A stretch of DNA of 64,000 nucleotides from contig CM034111.1 of assembly GCA_019914945.1 (NCBI GenBank), forward strand, positions 3,720,001 to 3,784,000, given 5' to 3'. Shown in pieces: positions 37,516-48,976 of this stretch. The notes beneath the pieces were generated by a model. The model had not been told where the DNA came from, did no database searches, and worked only from the letters and a program-made list of their open reading frames with translations. The DNA is from Typha latifolia (Eukaryota > Streptophyta > Magnoliopsida > Poales > Typhaceae). Every line of letters begins with the position of its first letter. The stretch's first letter is position 1. The position numbers and the translations under genes were made by a program.

Positions 37516-40500
37516 TCAGCATCCACTGACAGAATAATCTCTGACCATTAAGATCTCATTGCAGAGCTTCTTGGGGACTTGCTCCAAACTATTCCCTTCT
37601 TGCCATGCTTGTCCTACTGACACTCCAGGTCCAGCATGACGTATATAAAAAACCAACTGATCACTGAATGGCCAAGGATGTTTTACTAATAATGACACAA
37701 AAGAGGAACAGAGGAGTTAATGTGCAGACTAAAGAGAAGAAAGAAAAGAAAAAAAAAACACTACAGTGGAGAAGAAGATATACTTCATTTTATCATGTCT
37801 CGGACAAACTACAAAAAATAGTTAATAAACTTAATTTCAAGCTTAATCTAGCATTCTACATTATTACCAAGCCTTTCTCGCTAGAACTTTATGAAGAAAA
37901 AATTGCTCTCGGAGAATGTTTTAGCCTGTAAATATGACTGCAGTTGATGTGGAACTGAAAGTTCAAAATTCTACTGCTTCAGATTGCGAGAGCTAATTTT
38001 CTTTTTCCTTAAATAAGTTAAAGTTCATGCAATGTAGATATCTACTTCACTAAGTTGATTATTAGATGCATCATACAATGATACAGCAAACAGTAGAAGC
38101 ATTATATATACTCAAAATATAAACAAAAGGATGCTTAGTTTCCTTGGCGACAAGGTACCACCGACTAAGGGATAAACAAAGGAAAATGTTGGGCAAGTAT
38201 TACTCGTTCACACCTTATTTTAATGAGATTTGTGCAGCAGAATTAAGATAATAGTACAGAGCTAGTAGGTAACGTACTCAACAATAATCTTGATGAGTAT
38301 AATCACAATACGAAATAGTGTAATACCAGACAATCAGCAGGTCAGGTTAGGAGCAAATGAAGTTATAATGAAATGTGTAAGTTACTACAAGAAAAGATAT
38401 TTTGATTCATCAACAAAAGAATTATTCAACCTAAGTAACTAACTATGAAAACAAGCACACATGTGTGTTTGTCCTAAATCTGAAGATTATATCAAAAGAG
38501 AACTTTACAATCAAACTTCAGCATGTTCTTTTTATTCCAAAAGTACTCTATTGATCCACCTACATTTACGTTTGCTAGATATGTCTCATAAATAGAATCA
38601 TGATTTGACACTCACCTTGTCATCCTGCTGTAGTGGTGTATCTTGTCAAAAGATAAGGAATATGATGTGCAGAACTTTTTAGGGATAATTTCACATTAAC
38701 TATCACTTTCGTTCACATTCATCTGAACTTTTTTTTTATACAAATAGATCCTTTGAATTATTGGATATCTCCTAAAACTCTCTTTATGTTATGTTTTTAT
38801 TATCTTTTTTATTTATAAGTTGATTATTTAGGAAGACAAAAGGAGAACTTTAATGTATTAAAAAACTGTTGCCCTCTCAAATAAACATGATATCTTCCTC
38901 TAACCGGCTGCAGCTTCTCAGATGCCAGTCAACCATAATATATCTAATAATTTAGCCCTATAACTTTGATAAATATCACATCATCATGAAATAAATTATT
39001 AAAATTTGGAGCAATGTTACCTACGAGACCCATTCTTTTAAAAAACTTCCGCCTTACCACCTAGGCTCCAGTCTTAGATAGAATACAACCAAGCTCCACT
39101 TAGGTCCAATCTAAGTGACCGCCTTAACATCTCATATCATATTTAATATGTAAATTGACTTTAAAATTCAATACATGTTGATGAATTAGTGGATTTGAAT
39201 AGCTTATTATAGTTCTTAACAAGAATACATTAGTATATTGTTTAGATTGTAGGTATTAATTTTATTTTCTTCTCTAACTATTATTTCTTTTATTTGTTTA
39301 TTTATAAACCGTCTTGAATCTCGGCACCTGCCTAGTGCCTAGGTGCCTTGTCAGCCCGTCTACCGCCTATGGTCTTTTAAAACCTTGACGAGACCTAAAG
39401 ACCACCAACAATTGATTTTCAAATATAAATGCCCAATAAGACAATTACTACTTACCTGGCAATGGGAATCCCTTTGGAAAGATCTCAGGATCGAAAAGCC
39501 CATCACCAAATTCATATGCCAAATCACATGGCTGTTCAGTAGACATTACTTCAACAGCCTGTTTCACCTTGAAGTACAATGGGCAGGATGAAGTAGCCAA
39601 ACCAAAAGGAATTGATCCTCCTGAAGAAGAAAGTAACTGGTTTTATTGTTCTCCCAGAACAATTATAAAAAGCAAATTAGATCAATCATCAGAGAAAAGA
39701 TATGAATTCCACAACTCATTCGAGAAGGAAAACAAACTAAAAGTATTAAAATTTTGATTTCAAAAACAATCAGAAGTCTAAATGTAAGCATGTGCCTCCC
39801 TGCCTTTTCCTCTCGCTCTAATTATATAAATAACACCAGATTACGCCAAGTTTAGAATGCAATAAATCAGCAAACTCCTAGATAATTTTGCATACCAGTC
39901 CAGTAAGTAAGTTCCCAGTTATGATTTAGTTTAAGATCACAATATCAAGTTCATAACAATAATACATGACGATTTTTCTGGTTGCAAGAATTTCAGAAAA
40001 ATATGCCAAACCCATACATATATGGTTCTCTTCATCTATTATAATGTGCAAGTAACACTTAGGACAGTTGCTGAGAACAAAATATATTCTAGCATGATTC
40101 CAGCAAGTCATCTTATTCTTGGGATAAAACAGAAACAACATTATGTTGAAATCACATGAAGTATCTTTACTATCTTTCTGATGTTATTTTGATAAAAAAA
40201 AAAAAAAAAAAAAATCAAATGACAAGCAAGCAATCCAGTTAAGACAAATGACAAGGCATCGCATACGTATGTATAGGTACAAAAAAATTTACCAACTACT
40301 ATTCGTCCATAAGTGCCCCCATCTTTGCCACGGAAAATAATCTGTGCAAAAATAGTCCGAATTACAAAGTTGCAAATCATGCAATAAATTGCAAGTATGA
40401 AAAGTAAAGGCAAGACCAAAGCATCTGTAAATATCTTTAAAAAAAACCTTCTTGAAGTCATTTAACCAAGGAATTGGCAAAGGACCTGTTCCAATAAAAA

Positions 40501-42728
40501 AAAAGGTTAGTAAATATTATAGGTTTTATACGGAGTAGAAACAACAAGATGGAAAAGATAACTCATTAAGAATAAATAACAGAAGACCATATATAAAGAT
40601 TGGTCATGAAATCCAAAAAAAATTCATTACATCATCAGCATTAACATTTAAAATGATGATGATCAGAAAAAGGAGTTTTTTTATAATTGGTAATGGCCAT
40701 CTGACACATAGAAAGTTATAGCTTCTATAATTTTCCAAGTACAACAAGAAGAAATAAGTTAAATCAGATATTCTAAGCAGTCCCTTTCTTATCCTTAATG
40801 ACTGCAAGTATCACATGTTCTCTTAGTTTGATTAAAATAGTCACCAACCACCTCAAGAAATTTTCTCTAGTTCCCCCACTCTTATCCTCTTCAACCCGAG
40901 GATCCATTTGAGACCAGCATTAGGCACAAAATAAAGATGACATCTGACATTGTTGCTAGAACATTTGCTAGCAAGGAGGGTGTCAATGTGTTGTACGGTG
41001 CTGAAAAGTAAGCAACCTCACAGTGACCCTTCTTGCAATCCTAGAGATGGCTAGATCAATACCATTTTTAAAAGTTTAGAAAGAGCAGATATCATTAATA
41101 TTAGTCACTTCATCACACTCTGAAAACAAATCGATCACATTAAACTTAACGGTTACCTTATTGTTAATATGTATGAAGCACAGTCCAAGTTTATTTTAAC
41201 AATCTGAATACAATTGGTGTCAAACTCAACTAGGATGCACATATTACAAAAGGTTTGGCTATTTCTAACTATTTCAATATTAAAATAAATAGTCAAATTT
41301 ATACCACAGAAATTCTAGGAAAATCACCTTTGCTTGTTCGACAATTCCAAACTTCTGGTGCACTTGAGTTGTCACTCAACGATAACAAAGGGGATGAACT
41401 TTGCTTTGCCAACTTTACATCTTGATAGCGCATCCCAGCTAATTCCCAAGCCCTGCTTACAAGTCTGCACGAAAAGAATCATTTGCACCAATTTTCCAAC
41501 AAAATATTCACATATCGCGATACCTAGTATCATTATAACAAAATAGAATTTAAATTCTGAACATGTACTGATCTTGCACATCTTGAAAAGAAAATGAATG
41601 AGAACATCATGGTACTACTGCAAAGCACCATAATATTGGTCCACAGAGACATCAGAAATCACCTTGCTTTTACGGTAGAAAGCAGCCAGCGCCTTCTTTC
41701 TTCAGGTATATCTCCAATCTTCTTCCTGTAAAACAAAATTTGTTGAATAAACAACAGTATGAAAGAGCCATTTCCTTGTAATAGTAGAGTTTAAGGATTA
41801 ATCGATGTAGGAGGCATGTACCAACAAAAGTTACGAGTACAAGAATCATAAGAATTCACCGTCATTCAAAAATGCACTATATGACATAATGAAGATTTTA
41901 CCCTAACTTATTTATTTGTGTTTTCTTTCATTCTATCTAAATATAAGTTCGTACAGAGACACACTCCACTAACTTCATGACTGAATGGTTCCGAGAAAAG
42001 AAAAAATTATATGGCTAAACACAGAGAATGGAAGACGTATAATCTATTAATATAGCAATGATCACCGGTATATCTGGATGCAAGTAATAGCAGAATGGTA
42101 CATGACAAAGTTCAGTAACTTTAATCAGTTGACAAATGAGTAAAACAAATACGGGGAGAAGTCCAATGAGTTGGAAAGTTATGCCTAGTTTACCCTACTA
42201 GGTTTTTGCTCCATTGCCTCTTTTCTCTATTCGGGCATTCCTAAAACCCCATAAGAACGAGCAAGATCATGCCTTTATGCCATACCACACAATAATCCGT
42301 ACCGAAAGTATCACATTTTCAAATTAAATCATCAACTCGAACCAATATCCAATTCATCCTAGAGCTCACCACAGATAGGAAGCAGGGTTATACGAAGCGG
42401 GATCGATTGGAACGAGCTCCTTCGGCGGATCGAGAAAGCTGACCACGTCTTGCTCGTCGAGATAAGTTCTCCTCCCTCCAAGTAGAAGCTCGTAAGGCTT
42501 ATCATCCCAAGGCGACCAGCCCTCCCCACCCGTTTCTCTCAACGAAGCTTCGATCGCTCGCCCACGCAGGGCGGTCTTCCTCCGGAGCTCCGGCGAACGG
42601 GGGAGAGGAGGAGACCTCGAGTGAGAAGTACAGCCTTCGAACCGTAACCCTAAACCTAAACCTAGTTTGAGGGGTTTCGATTGGATTTGGGGAAGGAGGG
42701 TCGGGAGCGCAGCGACGCCGGAGGCCAT
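37516..42728 (-). CDS. Conserved plastid-targeted protein of unknown function (326 aa)
   Basis: Seven exons: 42370-42728, 41663-41725, 41328-41464, 40448-40485, 40293-40341, 39456-39620 and 37516-37685. Every junction is GT-AG and in phase, including micro-exons of 38 and 49 nt; the product is 326 aa. The first ~60 residues are basic, Ser/Leu-rich and acid-poor (MASGVAALPTLLPQ; SHSRSPPLPRSPELRRKTAL), a likely transit peptide. The mature part holds GWSPWDDKPYELLLGGRRTY, VVSFLDPPKELVPIDPASYN, KKIGDIPEERRRWLLS, LVSRAWELAGMRY, IIFRGKDGGTYGRIV, VMSTEQPCDLAYEFGDGLFD and IRHAGPGVSVGQAWQEG. I recall closely similar predicted chloroplast proteins in other land plants, but not a firm function. No transmembrane helix, P-loop or metal-binding motif is obvious. 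Confidence 0.85.
37686..39455 (-). other. Last intron of the 326-aa plastid gene
   Basis: 1.77 kb. The 39030-39390 part looks like a decayed transposable element: CACCTAGGCTCC near its left end and CCTAGTGCCTAGGTGCC near its right end. TTTTAAAA(A/C) words lie outside both in inverted order. The 38680-38790 part contains a half-copy of the palindromic family seen at 55.3 and 62.8 kb. Confidence 0.5.
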
Positions 42729-45700
42729 CTCGGGCCTCGTGGGGGAGGTTTAAGGATTGAGAAAACGAACACTCTGCCGCGGGTTTGGATGCCAAAATTA
42801 TGACCCGGATTACTATCGGATCGGGTTCGTTAATGGGTATCGGATCGATTGATATACCGTACCACATCTTCGTATTCTTTGAGATGAAGAATTATAAGAT
42901 AGTTGTTATTTTTAAGGGTTATTTTGGAACCAATTCTATATGGGTTCCATTTTATTTCATTTGGAATTAATTTCACTGTTTGAAAAATTAATAATAAAAT
43001 TGAAATATTTAGAATGAGGTAGAAATTTATCTTATTAGTTTATTTTATTTTTCTATTTTCACCCTAACACTTGACTCGAATGGTAAAATAATTTCATTCG
43101 TGTCCGACTTCAAATAATTTAGATTAACATATTCAAATAAAAAATTTAGAGAAACTAAAATTTTAAGTAAGTTGAAAAGGTTATAAATTTGGGTTTTCCA
43201 AACAGGGTGTAAAGCAACTTAAACCAAAGAATTAAACAAGAAATAAAAATGAGAGCAATTTTGCTCTCTCTTTTCTACTAGATTGGACCAGGAGGTCCAT
43301 GTTCTTTAGAGCCCATATGATCACTTGGGAATAGTTTCTTCACAAGGCCTTTTATCATATAAGCAATAATGTAAGCTGAACTTGGACTAGAAAATTCCAA
43401 CTTGTAGAAACCTGCATATTTGGATCAATATGTTTTAGTTGTTATAGCTATGATACTATGGTAACATCCGTCTAGGGTTTCTATTTTACAAGATTCTAGT
43501 TAAGTTTTTATAGTAGTTGACGAGTTACCATAGTATCATAATAAAAATCCTGAGTACGTTTAGATTTTTTCACATCTATTTATACTTTAAAATATAAATA
43601 TTCACTTATTTATGTGAGCTCCCTAAAAGTGAGACAGAAAGTTATTATTTAGAGACAAATCAGGATTTATTGTAAGCTGGCCCATCTAAATCTAGGTGAA
43701 CTATCAGATGAGTGTGATTGATACATTGACACGTATCAGATAGCCTCGATTATACCTAAGAAAAAAATACATTAGGGTTACAGAGAACTTAAGTGGACAC
43801 AATAAAGCCATCAAATACCCGCGATTGATACACTAACATTTGTGTCATGTAGTATCCGCATGCCAGACCGAAGGGAAAGCCAGCTTTTGACCCTCTAATT
43901 TGATCATTCATCCCACCATCTTTTAAGACATTTTCAATCCTCTACACTTAGACTTAGCCCAACACTTGTCCTACAGCTTTGTCTTTTTTTGGTTAATTAG
44001 GACTTTAGGGTGCCAGGAATCCCAAACTATTATTGGTGGTCTTGCATGGAGATCTCTCTATTTTCTTCTCATAATCTCATCCTATCTCATGGAAGTTGTT
44101 TTCAACCACAATTACTTTAGATATGTTTCATAGTATCCCTCCTCTCCTACCTTCTCCCTTCCTTTTCTCATGTCCTTATCCCTTTCTTTTACCTATTCTT
44201 GGTTGCTGTTTCGGGTCCAAGTGCTCCAGGACTTGGATTCTTCCTCTTGTGTCCTTTTTCTTCTTCTTTTTCTTCTTCTTCTTCTTCTTCCTCTTGTTAC
44301 TATTAGTTGCTTCTTGTCCGATTAATGTGGAGAAGGCTCCAGGAAACCCTAACTATTAAAGTTTTCCATATTAATATTTCTCCTTTCACTAGAATGTCAA
44401 GTTTTTGGTCAAACTAGCATTATCCTAAATTTTATTTATAAAAAGTTGACCACGCCACAAATTTAATATTACAATGAGTCTATTTAATTATAGTTGTCAG
44501 TAAAACGCTAAACTCATTAGCATTTTATCTAGCAGAGGAACTATTAACGAGTTTCATCATCTTATTCTGAGATAAAATCGTTGATTTGATTAGTGTTTCA
44601 TGTGTGACCATTAAGAATAGCAAAACAAAGGGAATAACTTAGCTGAAGTAATTATCATTTTATCTAAAAATTAAATTAGTTTACTCAAATAAATCTCTGG
44701 TATAAGACCATGTTTTATTTCGCTTACTTATATATATATATATAAATTAGTTGGCATTTTTATGTAAAATTAAAATGTTGAATTCTTCAACATTTTAGTA
44801 ATAGCTATAGTAAAACAAATTTATTTTGATATTAAATTTATGGTGTAGTCTATTTTGATAAATAAAATTTGAGTTTCTAGATATCAACAAAGTTGAATTT
44901 GAATAAAAGTTAATATATTTTAGTTCAAAACCACGCGGGTCAAATGTGAGAAAGGCTCATGCATACTAAAACCTACGAGGGAATATATATATTTCCTATT
45001 AAAATTACAAAGTAAATAAAATTCGTCAAAATTTGATACCAAGTTAGATAACTAGTTTACCCTAAACCGAATCAACCAATGCATATTATGTCTTTTAAAA
45101 AAGGACAAGTCCTCCATATTTATCTCTTTCTATAGCCATTGTTGAGTTCTTTCCATGCTTCTTCCTTTCTTTTTTTTGTTTCTCATCTTTCTATAGTCAT
45201 TGTTTGCATTGACTTAGTCCTACTACCACAAACACCTATCCCATGGATAGGGTTTGGAAAAGTGGTGACCAAAACCCCACCTATTCCAATGCACACTAAC
45301 TCCTAATTCAACCCATTTGAATAAAGAAGCCAATCCAATCCATCACTTGATCATCGTTATCCTTCACGTCTCTAATCTTAGGTCACTGGTCAACTTATTA
45401 TTTAAATCTTCCATTTTAGAAGTGGGTTGAGTGATAATGTCTGCTGCCAATGAGAAGGACAGTTCATGAGGAGTTCTGGAGAAGATCTTCTGAGAGATTT
45501 GTGCAAAATATATTCTACTTCTTTTTTTGCTAGCTTTATGATGCTTTTTGGTTGGCTGTTGGCTTGAATTTTTTTTAAATAATATTGATTTTATGTGTTT
45601 TTTAAGAGACGGGAAAATGAAAATATTAAGGGTTAGATAGTTATTTAATTTTCTTTTTCATGTTAATATCATTGTAGAGGTAATAAGAAATATTAAATAG

Positions 45701-46123
45701 TTGAGAGAGTTAAACGTGTTAAATAAAAATTAGTAAGAGGATTTTTTTTTCTTGTATAAGTTGATAGATAAAAGATATAAGTTGATATATGTAAAGTATA
45801 AGGAAATAGAGACTCTATACCTAGTGAAGGTAGAATTTGAGATTTGTGAATTATTTTAGTATCTTTTATCTCTCATTTTATATAATATTTACCATTCGCA
45901 TCAGTAGTCATCTTTGCAACTTTTTCTTGTCATTTTGTATAATCGTGAGTGTTTAGGTTTGCAATGGTAATGATATAGTCGTTGGACACTAGCCTCTTTG
46001 TGTCTATGGGTGTAAATGAGCCGACCCTGAATGAGTCGAGTTCGATTCAGGTTCGGCTTGAAATTAATTTCGAGCCTTGGAATTATGTTTAGGCTCAGCT
46101 CAACTTGAGTCGAGCTCAAGCCA

Positions 46124-46265
46124 ACTTGTCGTTGCTGAAGGAGGAGAAGCCGGCTTGTTGTTGTCCAAGGAGGAGAAGCTGGTTTGTCGTTGCCGAAGGA
46201 GTAGGAGGATGAGGCTTGCTGTTGTCGAAGGAGGAGAAGGAGGAGCTTGGCGAAGGAGGACGAGG
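46124..46265 (+). repeat. Degenerate ~30-bp tandem repeat (GAAGGAGGAGAAG type)
   Basis: About four to five degenerate units of CTTGTCGTTGCCGAAGGAGG followed by AGAAG. It is preceded at 46015-46125 by a GAGCCGA/GAGTCGAG/GAGCTCAAG-rich stretch. The whole 45.9-46.45 kb segment looks like part of a dispersed repeat rather than a gene. Confidence 0.6.
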
Positions 46266-47649
46266 CGACATCGCGGCAGCTTAAGGAAGACAATCACATA
46301 TGGGTTAGGGATTTGAGAGATGTCAAATGTGAGATTTGGGAATTAGAGTTTTGTGAGAAACTCTTTTATACCGAGCCGCTTGTTTATTTTGACAGCCCTA
46401 TCTGTGTCTGCTACCCCGTCAAGATCCGAGAGATTTTTCTCTAGAAAACAATAATAAATATTTTTTCGATAGTACGTGGATAGTAATAAAAGCAATATAT
46501 ATATATATATAGATAAACTATGCCTTAGAGAATTGGAAAATTCAATTGCTATTGGTAATCGGTGAGTGTCCAATTCAGGCATCTATGGTTTCTTAAGATA
46601 ATAAAAGGCACAAAGTTATGTCTCCATTGTGGCATTACAGACCCAAAGTAATTGGGGGCATATTTGCATTCCAAGGCAAGTCACCGCCCTCGCAATCTTC
46701 TTGTTGACATGCCATTGGGCCACGTATAATCCCACGATGCCGACGTGGGCCCTTTCGAGCCACGTCATCGGCAAAAGATATCCCCTTTTCTCTTTTTATT
46801 TTTTTATTTTAAATTTTATTTTTTCTTTACCTCCAATGCAAGTCTTTCACCCTAACTCGTTGCATGGTTAGGTAAATATTTTAGCTTATCCTACTGTGGT
46901 GGATACCAATCCTTCTCTTTATTTGGGATATTATTATTATCTTTTTCTTTTCTATTGAATGCGTGGATAGCATATGGATAACCTTTTTTAATACTTTGAA
47001 GTTAATCACAAATACTGACAAGTTTTTGGCTATCCAATTATGCCCTAATCTAATATTTTATTTTATTCTCTAATCGTAATCTTCTTCTTAGAAAACACTC
47101 AAAGTTTTCGGAGCTTTTACAATTTAATTGTAATTAATTTTTTAATCCGTAAGCTTGAACTTTTAAAAATTGAGTGCATATACTTTTTTTTTATTATAAT
47201 TGATGCTATTACTAATTAAAAATTAGAATATAATTAAGTCACAACAAAGTTAACATCATCTTTCTAAGGGATTACATTCTTTGCCACAAAAAACTTTTTA
47301 ACTATAATAATTGCTATTATATTATTTAAACTATCATAATTTATAATCAAATCGTTGGGCCATTTGAAAACAATTTCACTCTATTCTATTAAAGAGTGAT
47401 GAGAAATATTTAAGGGGTCAATGTATAAAAATAAAATAATCGAGGGTGTCTGTATGAAGATGGGCAATGATTCAGGGGTATAGATGTAATTAACAAATTA
47501 TCCTACTAATAATAAGCCGTAACGTTTTTATTCTAGATAAAGTGGGTCCCAGATTGGCGCCGACATGGCAGCTAAGGTGGGGCCCGCACATGCGAAGAAG
47601 TCTGGAAGCGGATAAACGATCCCATCGCTTCTCTATCAACCGCGGCTTG

Positions 47650-47940
47650 TGACGGTTTACGTCAGCAGACGTCACCTCTCCATGAATGCCAACGTGGCAT
47701 CCATACGAGGTCGGAGCGGGAGTGGGGGCCCTCCCAAGGAAGCGCGGAACCCACCATCATCCGAGCGTCCGCATAGAAATTCCTCCGCGAGGAGACGGAC
47801 TCCCCGTTCGATCCCCACCTCTGATACGTGGAGCCATCCCAACTGGAGTCAAGGTTGGCGGTCGACGTCGGCTCGATCGAGTGGGCCCCGGTAAGGTCCC
47901 CCTCTTGTGGCCACGTATGATCTCACGGCCACGTGTCGGG
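47650..47940. promoter_or_regulatory. GC-rich ACGT-motif cluster upstream of TPS
   Basis: Within about 290 bp are TTACGTCAGC, AGACGTCACC, AACGTGGCAT, ATACGTGGAG, CGACGTCGGC, CCACGTATGA and GCCACGTGTCGG, all ACGT-core (bZIP/bHLH-type) words, the last a full G-box/ABRE. The cluster lies about 1.0-1.3 kb upstream of the TPS start codon. Its link to TPS is inference from position. Confidence 0.45.
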
Positions 47941-48880
47941 TAGCTGGCCGAGAAGGATGGTATGTGCCGTGTCGTGCGGTCTCGTGCTCCGTGATTTATT
48001 TTGGCCAGCTGGAGCGTGCACAGTAGGGGGGTGACCGGGAGGGGCCGTGGGGGGTTCACCGGCATGTGTCTTTAGACCGACTTCCGAGAAGCTTCCATTT
48101 TCTCTTTAGGACGAAACTGACCTATAAAAGCAATGGATTTCTCATTTCTCTCGATTAAAATAGATTCCTAAACCAAAAGATGTTGTTAATAAAAGCATTT
48201 TAAAGATGAGTTTTAACAATCACGCTGAAACCGTTAATTATCATTTTAATTTGCTATCATAAAAAAGAATGCCGTTGTTACTTGAACGAGAAATTCATAC
48301 ATACGCAGGCATCGGATACCTTTCTTCTCCTCCTCCTCCTCCTCATTCTCCTCCAGATAGTTCACCACTATGGGAAGCATATACCCCCTACAATCTTATC
48401 CAATTCGTCTTTCAATTTTATCTCGAATTTATTTGGAGACGGCAAGCTTTGTTCTTATCTTATCCTCGCTCTCTCCGTTACGGACACCCGTAATCCCGTA
48501 ATGGGGGAACAGGAAGGACAACGAGCACGTGATTTGAATGGAACATCCGGTCCCCATTTTTTTTTTTTTTCAAATCCTATCCCATCCTCTCCCTCTGCCC
48601 AAATGGCAAATCCGTCATTTTAGGTAAATATATCATCCGGATAAAACCACCGTCTATTCCCGGTAGTCCCAGGGCTTGATATACAGCCTCCTCTTTCACG
48701 AGTTTTATCTCCCTCATTCGTCTTTTCTCTCTCCGTTATCCGTCTCTCTTTGTCCATCCTCCATCTCCGGCGTCTCTTTATTCGACGGCGCAGCGATATT
48801 CCGGATAAAGTTGTCGGGGTATTATTCCAACTGGTAGAAGTTTTAACCAAATCAAATCCACCATTTCTAAACACCCCCAC

Positions 48881-48931
48881 ATGCTCTCGCCTTCCTCCTT
48901 CCTCCTCTTCGTCTGCAACACCCACCGATAA
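48881..48931 (+). promoter_or_regulatory. Upstream ORF in presumed TPS 5' UTR
   Basis: An ATG in the leader opens a 16-codon frame (MLSPSSFLLFVCNTHR) that ends with TAA 45 nt before the main start codon. Whether it is transcribed depends on a start site I cannot locate. Confidence 0.4.
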
Positions 48932-48976
48932 ATCTGAACCCTAACCCGGAACGCGCCAGCGCAGGAAGAAGACGAG

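Larger units (their letters stand above)
42729..48976. other. Spacer between divergent plastid-protein and TPS genes
   Basis: 6.2 kb. The first part is the plastid-gene promoter. 43-46 kb is AT-rich without genes, with a CTT tract near 44257-44290 and a TA tract near 44731-44744. 45.9-46.45 kb is a repeat-like segment. 47.5-48.1 kb is strikingly GC-rich and rich in ACGT motifs. 48.7-48.97 kb is the pyrimidine-rich TPS leader. Open frames at 45901-46293 and 47649-48065 are composition artefacts. Confidence 0.55.

Noticed and set aside
45901..46293. 130-aa minus-strand frame starting MSSLSCRDVASSSFAK
   Set aside because: Made of degenerate tandem units and dispersed-repeat sequence; no domain and no codon pattern of a conserved gene.
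47649..48065. Overlapping open frames in both directions, Arg/Pro-rich
   Set aside because: The region is GC-rich, which lengthens random frames; frames are open on both strands and none resembles a known protein. It looks like promoter sequence.
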